A stretch of 64,000 nucleotides of DNA from NCBI RefSeq assembly GCF_017352155.2, contig NZ_CP071462.1:3224001-3288000 (forward strand), written 5' to 3'. Shown piece after piece: positions 35,324 to 42,095 of this stretch (the first letter of the stretch is position 1; the number at the start of each line of letters is the position of its first letter). The position numbers were made by a program, and so were the translations under genes. The stretch comes from Haloterrigena alkaliphila. Its GTDB lineage: Archaea > Halobacteriota > Halobacteria > Halobacteriales > Natrialbaceae. Below the pieces are notes generated by a model. It searched no databases. It saw nothing but the letters and a program-made list of their open reading frames with translations, and had not been told where the DNA came from.

Positions 35324-36427
35324 ATGCAGCGACGGCTCCGGACCGCGGTGTGGTCGGCGGGACTGAGCGTCCTGCTCGCGGCCGTCGTCGTCGGCAGCGC
35401 CGCGCTCGGACCGGTCGGGATCGAACCGCGCATCGTGGCGATGGCGATCCTCAACGGGGTCGCCGTCCCCTCGGGGATCGAGACCGGGACCGCAACGCTG
35501 CCCGTACTCGATCGGCCCGTGCCGGTGCCGGGCCTCGAGTTTTCGTCCGTATTCTCGTTTCCCGTCGAGGGGACACACGAGTACATCGTCGTCCAGCTCC
35601 GGCTCCCGCGGATCGTCCTCGCGGCGACGGTCGGGTTCGGGCTCGCCGCCGCGGGGACGGTGATGCAGGGGTTCTTCCGGAACCCGCTGGCGGACCCGTC
35701 GATCATCGGCGTCTCGTCCGGCGGCGCGGCCGGTGCGGTCGCGGCCATCGCCTTTCCCGCGCTCGTCCCGTTCGGCGGCCTCCATCTCGCCGCGTTCGTC
35801 GGCGCGCTCGCGACGGCGTTTCTCGTCTACGCGATCGCGACCGAGGGCGGACGGACGCCGGTCGCGACGCTGTTGCTCGCCGGCGTCGCCGTCCAGGCCT
35901 TCCTCGGCGCGATGATTTCGTACATGCTCGTCCACAGCGGCGACGGACTCAGGGAGGCCGTCGTCTGGCTGATGGGGAGCCTGCGGGACCGGGGCTGGAG
36001 CGACGTCGCGTTCGCGCTGCCGGTCTCGGTCCTGGGCGTTCTCGTGCTGGCGACGTACGCGCGGGAACTCAACGTCCTCCTGCTCGGCGAGGAGGACGCC
36101 CACCACCTCGGGGTCGCGGTCGAACGGACCAAACTCCTCTTGCTCGCGCTCGCGAGTATCGTCACCGCGGCGGGGGTCGCCGTCACGGGCGTCATCGGGT
36201 TCGTCGGACTGGTCGTCCCACACATCATGCGGCTGCTCGTCGGGCCGGACCACCGGGTTCTGTTTCCCACGAGCGCGCTCGCCGGCGCGTCGTTTCTGGT
36301 CGTGACGGACACGATCGCGCGGTGGCCGACCGGCCCGACCGAAGTCCCGGTCGGCATCGTCACGGCGGCGCTCGGTGCCCCCTTCTTCCTGTTCCTGCTC
36401 ACGCGTCGGGAGGTGCATGCGGTGTGA
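35324..36427 (+). CDS. btuC: Corrinoid ABC transporter permease (BtuC, FecCD family)
   Basis: The 367-aa permease has about ten helices and the FecCD signature pattern: LRLPRIVLAATVGFGLAAAGTVMQGFFRNPLADPSIIGVSSGGAAGA, then GFVGLVVPHIMRLLVGPDHR, the coupling region for the ATPase. BtuC forms a dimeric channel for vitamin B12-type corrinoids in other organisms, including Halobacterium. The substrate call comes from the btuF-btuC-btuD order rather than from a specific residue; an iron-siderophore system remains possible. The ATG at 35324 was preferred over a TTG at 35315. The stop overlaps the GTG of btuD. Confidence 0.87.
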   Translation: MQRRLRTAVWSAGLSVLLAAVVVGSAALGPVGIEPRIVAMAILNGVAVPSGIETGTATLPVLDRPVPVPGLEFSSVFSFPVEGTHEYIVVQLRLPRIVLAATVGFGLAAAGTVMQGFFRNPLADPSIIGVSSGGAAGAVAAIAFPALVPFGGLHLAAFVGALATAFLVYAIATEGGRTPVATLLLAGVAVQAFLGAMISYMLVHSGDGLREAVVWLMGSLRDRGWSDVAFALPVSVLGVLVLATYARELNVLLLGEEDAHHLGVAVERTKLLLLALASIVTAAGVAVTGVIGFVGLVVPHIMRLLVGPDHRVLFPTSALAGASFLVVTDTIARWPTGPTEVPVGIVTAALGAPFFLFLLTRREVHAV

Positions 36428-37905
36428 CGCCGACCGACCGGGAATCCGGGTCCGACCGCGAACCCGACCTCGAGCCGGCGTCGATCTCGATCGCGGACTG
36501 TTCGCTGTCGTTCGGCGATCTGGCGGTCCTCGAAGACGTATCACTGGCAATCGAGCCCGGCGAGTTCGTCGGGTTCGTCGGCCCCAACGGGGCCGGCAAA
36601 ACGACCCTGCTGCGGCTGATAAGCGGGGCGCTCGAGCCCGACTCGGGATCGATCGCGATCGACGGGACCGACATGCACGGGCTCTCCTCGCGAGCATCGA
36701 GCCGACTCGTCTCGGTCGTCCCGCAGGACACGACGCTGTCGTTTTCCTTCCCCGTACGCGACGTCGTCGAGATGGGGCGCCATCCCCACCGCTCGCGCTT
36801 TTCCGGGCCGACGGCCGCAGATCGCGAGGCGGTCGAGCGCGCCCTCGAGCGCACGCGCACCGACGAACTCGCGGCTCGACCGATCGACGAGGTGAGCGGC
36901 GGCCAGCGCCAGCGCGTCGTGCTCGCGCGAGCGATCGCCCAGGAGACGCCGGTCATGCTGCTCGACGAACCGACGGGGAGTCTCGACGTCAATCACCAGA
37001 TCGAGACGCTCGAGCTGGTCCGGGAACTGGTCTCCGAGGGACGGACCGTCTGCGCGGCGATTCACGACCTCGATCTGGCCGCGCGCTACTGCGATCGGCT
37101 GGTGATGCTCGCCGACGGCGCCGTCTCCCGGACCGGACCGCCCGCAGAGGTGCTGACCGGCGAGTCGCTGTCGACCGTCTTCGACGCGACGGCGGCGGTC
37201 ACGCGGAACCCGATCACGGGGACGGAGACGGTGACGGCGCTCCCGAACGGTGCTGAAATCGGAACGCGGACCGAAAACGGTGGCGCCGAGAGCGCCACCG
37301 GTGGAGCGAAGAGACGCACCGGTGGAGACGGCGAACGCGAGGGCCGAATTCACGTCGTCGGGACCGGCCCGATCGCCTCGAGCGTCCTCGCGCGACTCGA
37401 GACGGCGGCTCTCGATCTCGCCCTCTCCGTCGGACCCGTCACGGACGGAGATACGGCGGCCGAGACCGCACGATCGCTCGAGATCGACCGGCTCGAGGTC
37501 AAGCCGTTCGAGTCGCTGTCGGCGGCCGATCTGACGGCCTTCGAGGAGCGAGTTCGGAGCGCCGACGTCGCGGTCGTCACCGAACCCGTGTGGGAATCGA
37601 CGGACGCTGGTGTGGCGCCCCTTCTCGAGTCGCTGAACGAGGTCGCGACTCCCGTCGTGATTGTGTCTCGGTCGGACGGCGACCAGTCCGGGTCTCGAGC
37701 GGCTGTCGACACCCGCGGAAACCGCGCCGAGCGGTTCGAAGCGACGCCGGAGACGATCCTCGAGGTCGTCGGGGACGCACTCGAGTCGAGTTCGACGGCG
37801 ACGGAATCGGAGTCGGCACCCCCGTTCGACTCGTCGGACGGCGGATCGACGTCGTCCGAGGGCGACTCGGGAACCGGCGTCTCGGCGGGCTCCTCGAGCG
37901 ACTGA
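36424..37905 (+). CDS. btuD: Corrinoid ABC transporter ATPase (BtuD) with C-terminal extension
   Basis: The 493-aa protein starts with GTG at 36424, overlapping the btuC stop (GTGTGA). Residues about 20-260 form the ATPase: Walker A GPNGAGKTT, the signature SGGQRQRVVLARAI and Walker B VMLLDEPTGSLD. After a Gly/Thr/Arg linker (about 275-310, palindromic DNA at 37278-37300), a second domain follows (about 312-460): GRIHVVGTGPIASSVLARLETAALDLALSVGP, with a Rossmann-like look. An acidic Ser-rich tail ends the protein. Haloarchaeal BtuD proteins are often longer than bacterial ones; the function of the added domain is unknown to me. Confidence 0.85.
   Translation: MTPTDRESGSDREPDLEPASISIADCSLSFGDLAVLEDVSLAIEPGEFVGFVGPNGAGKTTLLRLISGALEPDSGSIAIDGTDMHGLSSRASSRLVSVVPQDTTLSFSFPVRDVVEMGRHPHRSRFSGPTAADREAVERALERTRTDELAARPIDEVSGGQRQRVVLARAIAQETPVMLLDEPTGSLDVNHQIETLELVRELVSEGRTVCAAIHDLDLAARYCDRLVMLADGAVSRTGPPAEVLTGESLSTVFDATAAVTRNPITGTETVTALPNGAEIGTRTENGGAESATGGAKRRTGGDGEREGRIHVVGTGPIASSVLARLETAALDLALSVGPVTDGDTAAETARSLEIDRLEVKPFESLSAADLTAFEERVRSADVAVVTEPVWESTDAGVAPLLESLNEVATPVVIVSRSDGDQSGSRAAVDTRGNRAERFEATPETILEVVGDALESSSTATESESAPPFDSSDGGSTSSEGDSGTGVSAGSSSD
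37278..37300 (+). repeat. Palindrome in the linker of btuD
   Basis: CGGTGGCGC (37278-37286) and its complement GCGCCACCG (37292-37300) form a 9-bp stem with a 5-nt loop. It encodes the Gly/Thr/Ala-rich linker between the ATPase and the extra C-terminal domain. Confidence 0.75.
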
Positions 37906-37907
37906 GC

Positions 37908-38054
37908 CTAGTGCCCGAGCAGGCGGAGAATGATCCCGAGCACGATCCCCGAGAGTCCGACGACGATACCGACGCCGGGAAGGATGGGAATCGGGACGAG
38001 GCCGATACCGAGGACGATCGCGAGCACGATCACGATTGTGGAGAGGCGGACCAT
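37908..38054 (-). CDS. 48-aa hydrophobic small membrane protein
   Basis: The protein is almost all Val, Ile, Leu and Gly: MVRLSTIVIVLAIVLG, then a Pro-rich turn PIPILPG, then a second hydrophobic run ending LRLLGH. Two short helices joined by a Pro-Gly hinge are likely. The gene lies 2 nt past the btuD stop on the opposite strand. The coding call rests on the clean hydrophobic pattern, the strand-typical codon use and a sensible ATG (38052-38054). The function is unknown. Confidence 0.65.
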   Translation of the reverse strand: MVRLSTIVIVLAIVLGIGLVPIPILPGVGIVVGLSGIVLGIILRLLGH

Positions 38055-38350
38055 ACTCGAGCGTACCGGGACCCGAGCGGAGACGTTGGTGCTTGCTCCT
38101 GCGACGACCGGCTCACGTCGTTTCGTGGACGTACAGTCACTATCTGTGTTCGGTAAAGGTGGTAGACGTAACGCTCAGTGCATGGAACGTACGTATCCAG
38201 TGGCCCGCGAAGGTCGCCGTAGGATTCTTGCTGACGATAGGTATCGAGTGTGGTCCACTAGGTCACCGTCTACGGAATTACCGTATCATTGCGTTCGAAG
38301 TGGTCTATACAACCCATCATCACTTCCGCAAGATAGCTGTGTATACTCAC
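38055..38350. other. Non-coding stretch at the start of the accessory patch
   Basis: Base composition drops from the GC-rich norm here, and no open frame has halophile-like composition. I see no gene. It marks the left border of the low-GC patch that runs to about 42 kb. Confidence 0.4.
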
Positions 38351-38542
38351 ATGGTTGGGCACCAACAGTCACACAGTACCACCACCACCACGACTAATGA
38401 GCGTCCGAAAGTAGCCGGGAGGTGTTGTGAGTGTGGTGCGGTCTATTCCGCGTGGATACTTGCCGATGGAACCGTTCAACCGATTGGGAAAACGGACGGC
38501 TGTCAGTGTGGTGCCTCGAACTTCGAGGCGATCTCGAAATAA
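38351..38542 (+). CDS. Small zinc-ribbon protein with Thr-rich N-terminus
   Basis: The 63-aa product reads MVGHQQSHSTTTTTTNERPK, then GRCCECGAVYSAWILADGTVQ and GCQCGASNFEAISK. The CCEC and CQCG knuckles would form one zinc ribbon. The frame is open further upstream, but that part lacks coding character, so the ATG at 38351 is used. Codon use is less GC-biased than in the neighbouring core genes, matching an accessory origin. A diverged copy of the 27-bp repeat follows 30 nt after the stop. Confidence 0.62.
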   Translation: MVGHQQSHSTTTTTTNERPKVAGRCCECGAVYSAWILADGTVQPIGKTDGCQCGASNFEAISK

Positions 38543-38571
38543 CCCTATTCAGTGATCAGGACCGTTCAGTT

Positions 38572-38598
38572 CGCATGTCTAGTTGCCGTTCGGTATAG
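38572..38598 (+). repeat. Diverged copy of the 27-bp repeat
   Basis: This copy matches 21 of 27 positions of the consensus that opens CGCACGTGTAGTTAC and ends CAGTACAG. It lies 30 nt after a small gene. Confidence 0.6.
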
Positions 38599-38689
38599 AG
38601 TAATGACATACCGGACTGAGCAGTACTTGCGTGAGAAACTGATGACCGAGGATGGGCACCTTTATCTGTCCGAAGTGGTTCGATCGAAA

Positions 38690-38695
38690 GAGGTA
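38690..38695 (+). promoter_or_regulatory. Shine-Dalgarno-like site before the 38703 gene
   Basis: AGAGGT lies 8 nt before the ATG. A TATA-like CCTTTATCT box is at 38659-38667, which would give a transcript with a short leader. A ribosome binding site is unusual here, because most genes in the window look leaderless. Confidence 0.4.
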
Positions 38696-38702
38696 TCATA
38701 AA

Positions 38703-38936
38703 ATGGGAATTTTGGATTCATTCGGTGCGCTGGCAAGTAGTATTATCGCTGCAGTCGTGATGTTGGTGTTCGCCATCCTCAGTTTCTTCGTGACAATATT
38801 CATCGTGCAGGCGGGCGCCGGGTTAGCCGGGTACTCGCCGAGCGGAGACTTTGTTGCCCTGTCAGCTGCAATTCTGTCTGCCGGTGCAATCGCTGCAGGG
38901 GCCTCTCCGATGACCGGCCTCACTGATAACGTGTGA
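38703..38936 (+). CDS. Small two-to-three-helix membrane protein
   Basis: The 77-aa protein begins MGILDSFGALASSIIAAVVML and has helices at about 8-40 and 52-70, with the loop GYSPSGDF between. It has no charged C-terminal tail. No family is recognised. It has an SD-like site and a TATA box, and an exact-type 27-bp repeat follows 32 nt after the stop. Its genomic setting (low GC, repeats, hairpins) suggests an accessory gene. Confidence 0.65.
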   Translation: MGILDSFGALASSIIAAVVMLVFAILSFFVTIFIVQAGAGLAGYSPSGDFVALSAAILSAGAIAAGASPMTGLTDNV

Positions 38937-38968
38937 TTGGTCGCTGATACGATTCACGGCGATACAGT

Positions 38969-38995
38969 CGCACGTGTAGTTACTGTTCAGTACAG
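38969..38995 (+). repeat. 27-bp repeat, copy 1
   Basis: Opens CGCACGTGTAGTTACTG and ends TTCAGTACAG. It differs from the copies at 39251 and 41314 by two or three pyrimidine changes in the middle. Confidence 0.8.
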
Positions 38996-39017
38996 AGAAC
39001 GAACTTTTTCCGCCTCG

Positions 39018-39206
39018 GGTTCGCCACGGCGAACCACTCTCTGTTCGCGGACGGAGTCCGCTCACACGGCTCGAGGGACGCTCCGCGTCCCTCGCTGGGC
39101 GCAAAAACGTCCTCAGAAATCGAAGATTTCTGATGGGCCCGCGAGAGCGACGCTCTCGCGGACTTCGATGAAAAAGGCCGACGGCGAGGCCGAAGGCCGA
39201 GCCGTC
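39018..39206. repeat. Array of six short palindromes (hairpins)
   Basis: Perfect or near-perfect stems: GGTTCGCC/GGCGAACC (39018-39035); GCGGAC/GTCCGC (39047-39061, loop GGA); a 10-bp stem opening CGAGGGACGC (39072-39094, loop TCC); CAGAAATC/GATTTCTG (39114-39132, loop GAA); CGCGAGAGC/GCTCTCGCG (39140-39160, loop GAC); and GACGGC/GCCGTC (39180-39206) enclosing GGCCGAAGGCC. Five of the six have loops of two or three bases, like the hairpins inside the CNNM gene. Confidence 0.85.
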
Positions 39207-39250
39207 GATGAACCGCTCACTTCGTTCGCGGATGCTGGAAACGCTCCATG

Positions 39251-39277
39251 CGCACGTGTAGTTACCGCTCAGTACAG
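39251..39277 (+). repeat. 27-bp repeat, copy 2 (left side of dsrE-Nramp)
   Basis: Opens CGCACGTGTAGTTACCG and ends CTCAGTACAG. It is followed by a related GAGTAGTTACCG stretch. Copy 3 at 41314 differs by one base, is in the same orientation, and its flank is also similar. Confidence 0.85.
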
Positions 39278-39454
39278 GCCGAGTAGTTACCGGATCAGTT
39301 GTTCATCTCTCCAGTAGCCGTCAAAAGTTGCGTGCTGAATACAGAGGCTGTATCCATCACGACAGGCGATTTCTTTTTACGCTGGATTGACTGAAGTAGC
39401 TGTTAGACAGCTGTTGTGAACCTTTCCCAATCAAGGTGGACTTTTGTGAGGTCA

Positions 39455-39795
39455 CTACGGCCGCATATAGGTGTATCCTTCTGCTCCCAACCGCGTTACT
39501 TCCACAGCTCCCTCCAGGACGGTCTCAACGCCCTCAACGAGGTCAGATTCGTCAAGATCCATCATATCGAGGGTGTTGCTGCAGGCCTTGAATGAGACAC
39601 CGTCGTCCAAGAGGGCCCGGACTTGCTCCTCGCTCTCCTGGCCAGTTTTGATCGCCTTCATTCCATCCGCCTGAACGATAACCGCAACATCGTCTATACT
39701 GCCAGTCTCATCCTCTAAGAGGTTGCTGGCAATAGCCAGTGATGTTTCCTGTTCGGTCCCGGTTCGCTCCTGGAGAAGGCGAGGAAACGTCAGAC
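39455..39795 (-). pseudogene. 5'-truncated DsrE-family protein gene
   Basis: The frame encodes an almost complete DsrE-type domain: EQETSLAIASNLLEDETGSIDDVAVIVQADGMKAIK, then LLDDGVSFKACSNTLDMMDLDESDLVEG, ending EGYTYMRP. DsrE proteins are small sulphur-relay-like subunits; the Cys in KACSNT matches the usual single cysteine. The family's first strand (a start such as MKTVxHLSSG) is missing, and there is no ATG or GTG in frame before the conserved part. The frame simply runs back through the 3' end of the Nramp gene. Either the gene has lost its start or it uses a rare initiation codon. About 110 codons remain. Confidence 0.6.
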
Positions 39796-41025
39796 AAGCA
39801 TTCTGATCGTCTCGGCCAACGACGTGGCCGTCAGGAGTGCTACGAGGAACATGAGGATCACGATGCCGATGAAGATCACATTTTCGATCCACGTGGGGTT
39901 GTAATACCGGTGCATCGCGCCGTAGAGTGCCAGCACCGTCACCGGCAGGCCGATTACGCCGTTCACAGCGGGCACCACGAGTGCCAGTTGCACCGCCGAG
40001 AAGTCGGTGAATGTGAGGATCGGCACGGCAAGGAGCAACGACAGGACGATCAGACCGTTGACGACGATGCGGAACGGCCGGTCGCCGAATGCGGTGTCGT
40101 TGCCGAACGCCTGGGGGACCATGAACCCGGCCCCGAACAGGGTGCCCGTCGCGCTGGAAAAGGAGGCCGCCCCGGCCCCGACGATGAACACGGTCAGGGC
40201 CCAGGATCCGAGCTCCTCCACGAGTGGCCGGGCCGGATCGACGAGCGAGACCACGCCGGACGGAACCGTGATCGCGGCTACGATCAGCACGGCCATGCTC
40301 ATCAGGACGGCCGCAACCAGGCCGACGGTGTGGTCCCGTCGGTACTGGCTGACGGTGTCGAACTCCTTCGCCTGGTGCATGCTCGTCTGGATGAAGAAGT
40401 TCGGGTAGTAGATTGTCGTACCGACCAGCGCGATGATCATCGTGAGAGGTCCCATCTTGGTCCGGACCGCTGGGACCAACCCCCGGGCGACGTCGGCGAC
40501 CGGGATGTCGATGCCGAGGAAGATCACGAGATACGACCCGAAGACCACGAGTACGAGGGTCGCGATGACCGCCTCGATCCGCTGATAGACGCGGAGTTCG
40601 ATGAGTGTGATCCCGGCGGCACCACTGAGGACGGTGGCGATCACAACGCTGTCGAGCGGAGTGAGAAACGCAAGTGCGGCCCCCGTCAGCGCGTAGTTCG
40701 CCACGCTCCAGAGGTGCATGATAAACGCGATGAACACTGCAAACGCCTTCGCGGCAGGTGACCCGATAACGTCGCGGATGTACCCCATGAGTGGCTGATC
40801 GAGCACGGCGAGCCGTGCGGACATCTCGTGGACCACGAGACCGACACCAAGGGAGAGTGGGAGGACCCACAGGAGGGTGAACCTAAACGATACGCCGACG
40901 GAAGAGAGAATGTAAATCGACCCAGCGCCGAAGATGTTCGCCGCAAATATCAGCCCCATGCCGTAACTCCGAAACAGGTTCCATACGTATCGGTACGAGT
41001 CGTCGGTCCACTGAACGTTGTTCAT
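39790..41025 (-). CDS. Divergent Nramp-family transporter
   Basis: The 411-aa protein has about 11 helices and the LeuT-like Nramp outline. The first helix (FAANIFGAGSIYILSSVG) replaces the metal-binding DPGN with GAGS, and helix 6 (IIALVGTTIYYPNFFIQTSM) lacks the MPH motif. Classical Nramps use those residues to bind Mn2+ or Fe2+, so the substrate here is likely different; distant Nramp relatives transport Mg2+ or other solutes. It overlaps the truncated dsrE frame by a few bases. It is flanked by same-oriented 27-bp repeats at 39251 and 41314. Confidence 0.8.
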   Translation of the reverse strand: MNNVQWTDDSYRYVWNLFRSYGMGLIFAANIFGAGSIYILSSVGVSFRFTLLWVLPLSLGVGLVVHEMSARLAVLDQPLMGYIRDVIGSPAAKAFAVFIAFIMHLWSVANYALTGAALAFLTPLDSVVIATVLSGAAGITLIELRVYQRIEAVIATLVLVVFGSYLVIFLGIDIPVADVARGLVPAVRTKMGPLTMIIALVGTTIYYPNFFIQTSMHQAKEFDTVSQYRRDHTVGLVAAVLMSMAVLIVAAITVPSGVVSLVDPARPLVEELGSWALTVFIVGAGAASFSSATGTLFGAGFMVPQAFGNDTAFGDRPFRIVVNGLIVLSLLLAVPILTFTDFSAVQLALVVPAVNGVIGLPVTVLALYGAMHRYYNPTWIENVIFIGIVILMFLVALLTATSLAETIRMLV

Positions 41026-41313
41026 TGGCGGTTGACCCCACTGTCGGTGGCGGCGGGCGGAACCGTACCATACCGGTTCGGCGGCACATTGTCCATTGTG
41101 TGTGGTGAGTTCCGCCCATTACCGCGGCGTGGTACCACGGGGATGACCTGCATACGAATACGGGGGATGGTCAATGGGATGCGGATTATCCCTGTTTATG
41201 AAAGTGGCTTCCCCAAGCGGTCGTCCGACATCGGAACGGCTGTATTCGCGCCCTGTGTCCAACACGACTCGCTGGACATCATTAGGAACTATCAGGAACC
41301 TTAGCGGTATGTC

Positions 41314-41340
41314 CGCACGTGTAGTTACCGCCCAGTACAG
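41314..41340 (+). repeat. 27-bp repeat, copy 3 (right side of dsrE-Nramp)
   Basis: Opens CGCACGTGTAGTTACCG and ends CCCAGTACAG. It differs from copy 2 at one position. It is followed by GGCAGTAGAGTTACC, similar to the flank of copy 2. Confidence 0.85.
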
Positions 41341-41689
41341 GCAGTAGAGTTACCACAGCTACCGCAGTTCATTCGATCCAAACTCGTCTATATCTGCTGT
41401 TTGATACTCTGATGTATTGGTCAGGACGGACTGATGGCTCGCTGAAATCCCTTAACGAACGCACGGTTTTTATGCCGTGAGATAGTATAGCACGGTGGCC
41501 GCCCCATAACGTGGTTGGGGGCCCATGGGAGTTAGTTGGGGCAACGCTCCTTCGTTATTGCAGTGGCGATCCGATCTTTTTGCTTTGGTACAAATGCCGT
41601 GTTCAGTTCGCAGATAGCGTGAACAGATGGCTGAGATGGGCATACAGGGTGGCAGACCAGTTCGAGCCACCGAATAGGAGGTCGTTTCA

Positions 41690-41880
41690 GCGGCCTTCGA
41701 CGGGACCTACGACTCGAGGATACTCGAGTCGAACCGAGGTTCTCCGAGCGGGGCAACAGGGAGTCGCCACGCCCTCCCCAGCCGACTCGTTCGCTCCCGT
41801 CGGTCGCTCGCTCGTCCCTCGCGAATCGTCGGCCGCCCTCACTCGCGTTCGGACGGCCGACAGCGCGCCATCACCCAGTG
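41690..41880. repeat. Probable dispersed haloarchaeal repeat
   Basis: A GC-rich non-coding stretch with phased CGCTCG/GTCGGTCG runs and inverted CGGCCG motifs. From memory, very similar strings occur at many places in haloarchaeal genomes; a genome-wide search is needed to confirm it. Confidence 0.4.
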
Positions 41881-41940
41881 CTGCGGTCGGTCGATAGAAA
41901 CGGTGGGACGGGAAAGTCTGTGGCAGACGAACGACCGGGC

Positions 41941-41985
41941 GATCAGTTCGGAGTCGATCGGTTCGGAATCGATCGGTTCGGAGTC
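41941..41985 (+). repeat. Three tandem 15-bp repeats upstream of gatE
   Basis: Units GATCAGTTCGGAGTC, GATCGGTTCGGAATC and GATCGGTTCGGAGTC lie head to tail at 41941-41955, 41956-41970 and 41971-41985. They end 110 bp before the gatE start. Confidence 0.8.
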
Positions 41986-42061
41986 GCCTCGAGTCGGCGC
42001 GACCCGAGAGCGGACGGGAGTGCGGTCGCCACGACGACGGTCGGTCCGAACGCAACTGGAC

Positions 42062-42071
42062 GGTTTTTTAC
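42062..42071 (+). promoter_or_regulatory. TATA-like box of gatE
   Basis: GTTTTTTACC lies 25-34 nt before the gatE ATG and is the only AT-rich box in this GC-rich stretch. Confidence 0.5.
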
Positions 42072-42095
42072 CCCTCGGCCTCCGAGTGGCCGCCA

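Larger units (their letters stand above)
38937..39454. other. Intergenic region with hairpin array and repeats
   Basis: No gene is present in this 518-bp stretch. It carries 27-bp repeat copies 1 and 2 and, between them, an array of at least six GC-rich hairpins (39018-39206). The remainder (39290-39454) is AT-richer and has no structure I can name. Confidence 0.6.
41026..42095. other. 1.07-kb intergenic region between Nramp and gatE
   Basis: No gene is supported. The left third is AT-richer and holds repeat copy 3. The middle (41690-41880) resembles a GC-rich dispersed repeat seen in haloarchaeal genomes, with TCGTTCGCTCCCGTCGGTCG-like runs. The right end has a 15-bp tandem repeat (41941-41985) and the gatE promoter. 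Frames in this region, including one at 41511-41897, look like shadow translations. Confidence 0.5.

Noticed and set aside
38943-41340. Possible CRISPR array built of the 27-bp repeats
   Set aside because: Spacing between copies is irregular (280 bp and 2 kb), there are no spacers of even length and no cas genes.
41511-41897. Plus-strand frame of 128 codons before gatE
   Set aside because: It covers the probable dispersed repeat, has Trp/Arg/Ser-rich sequence unlike halophile proteins, and has no recognisable domain.
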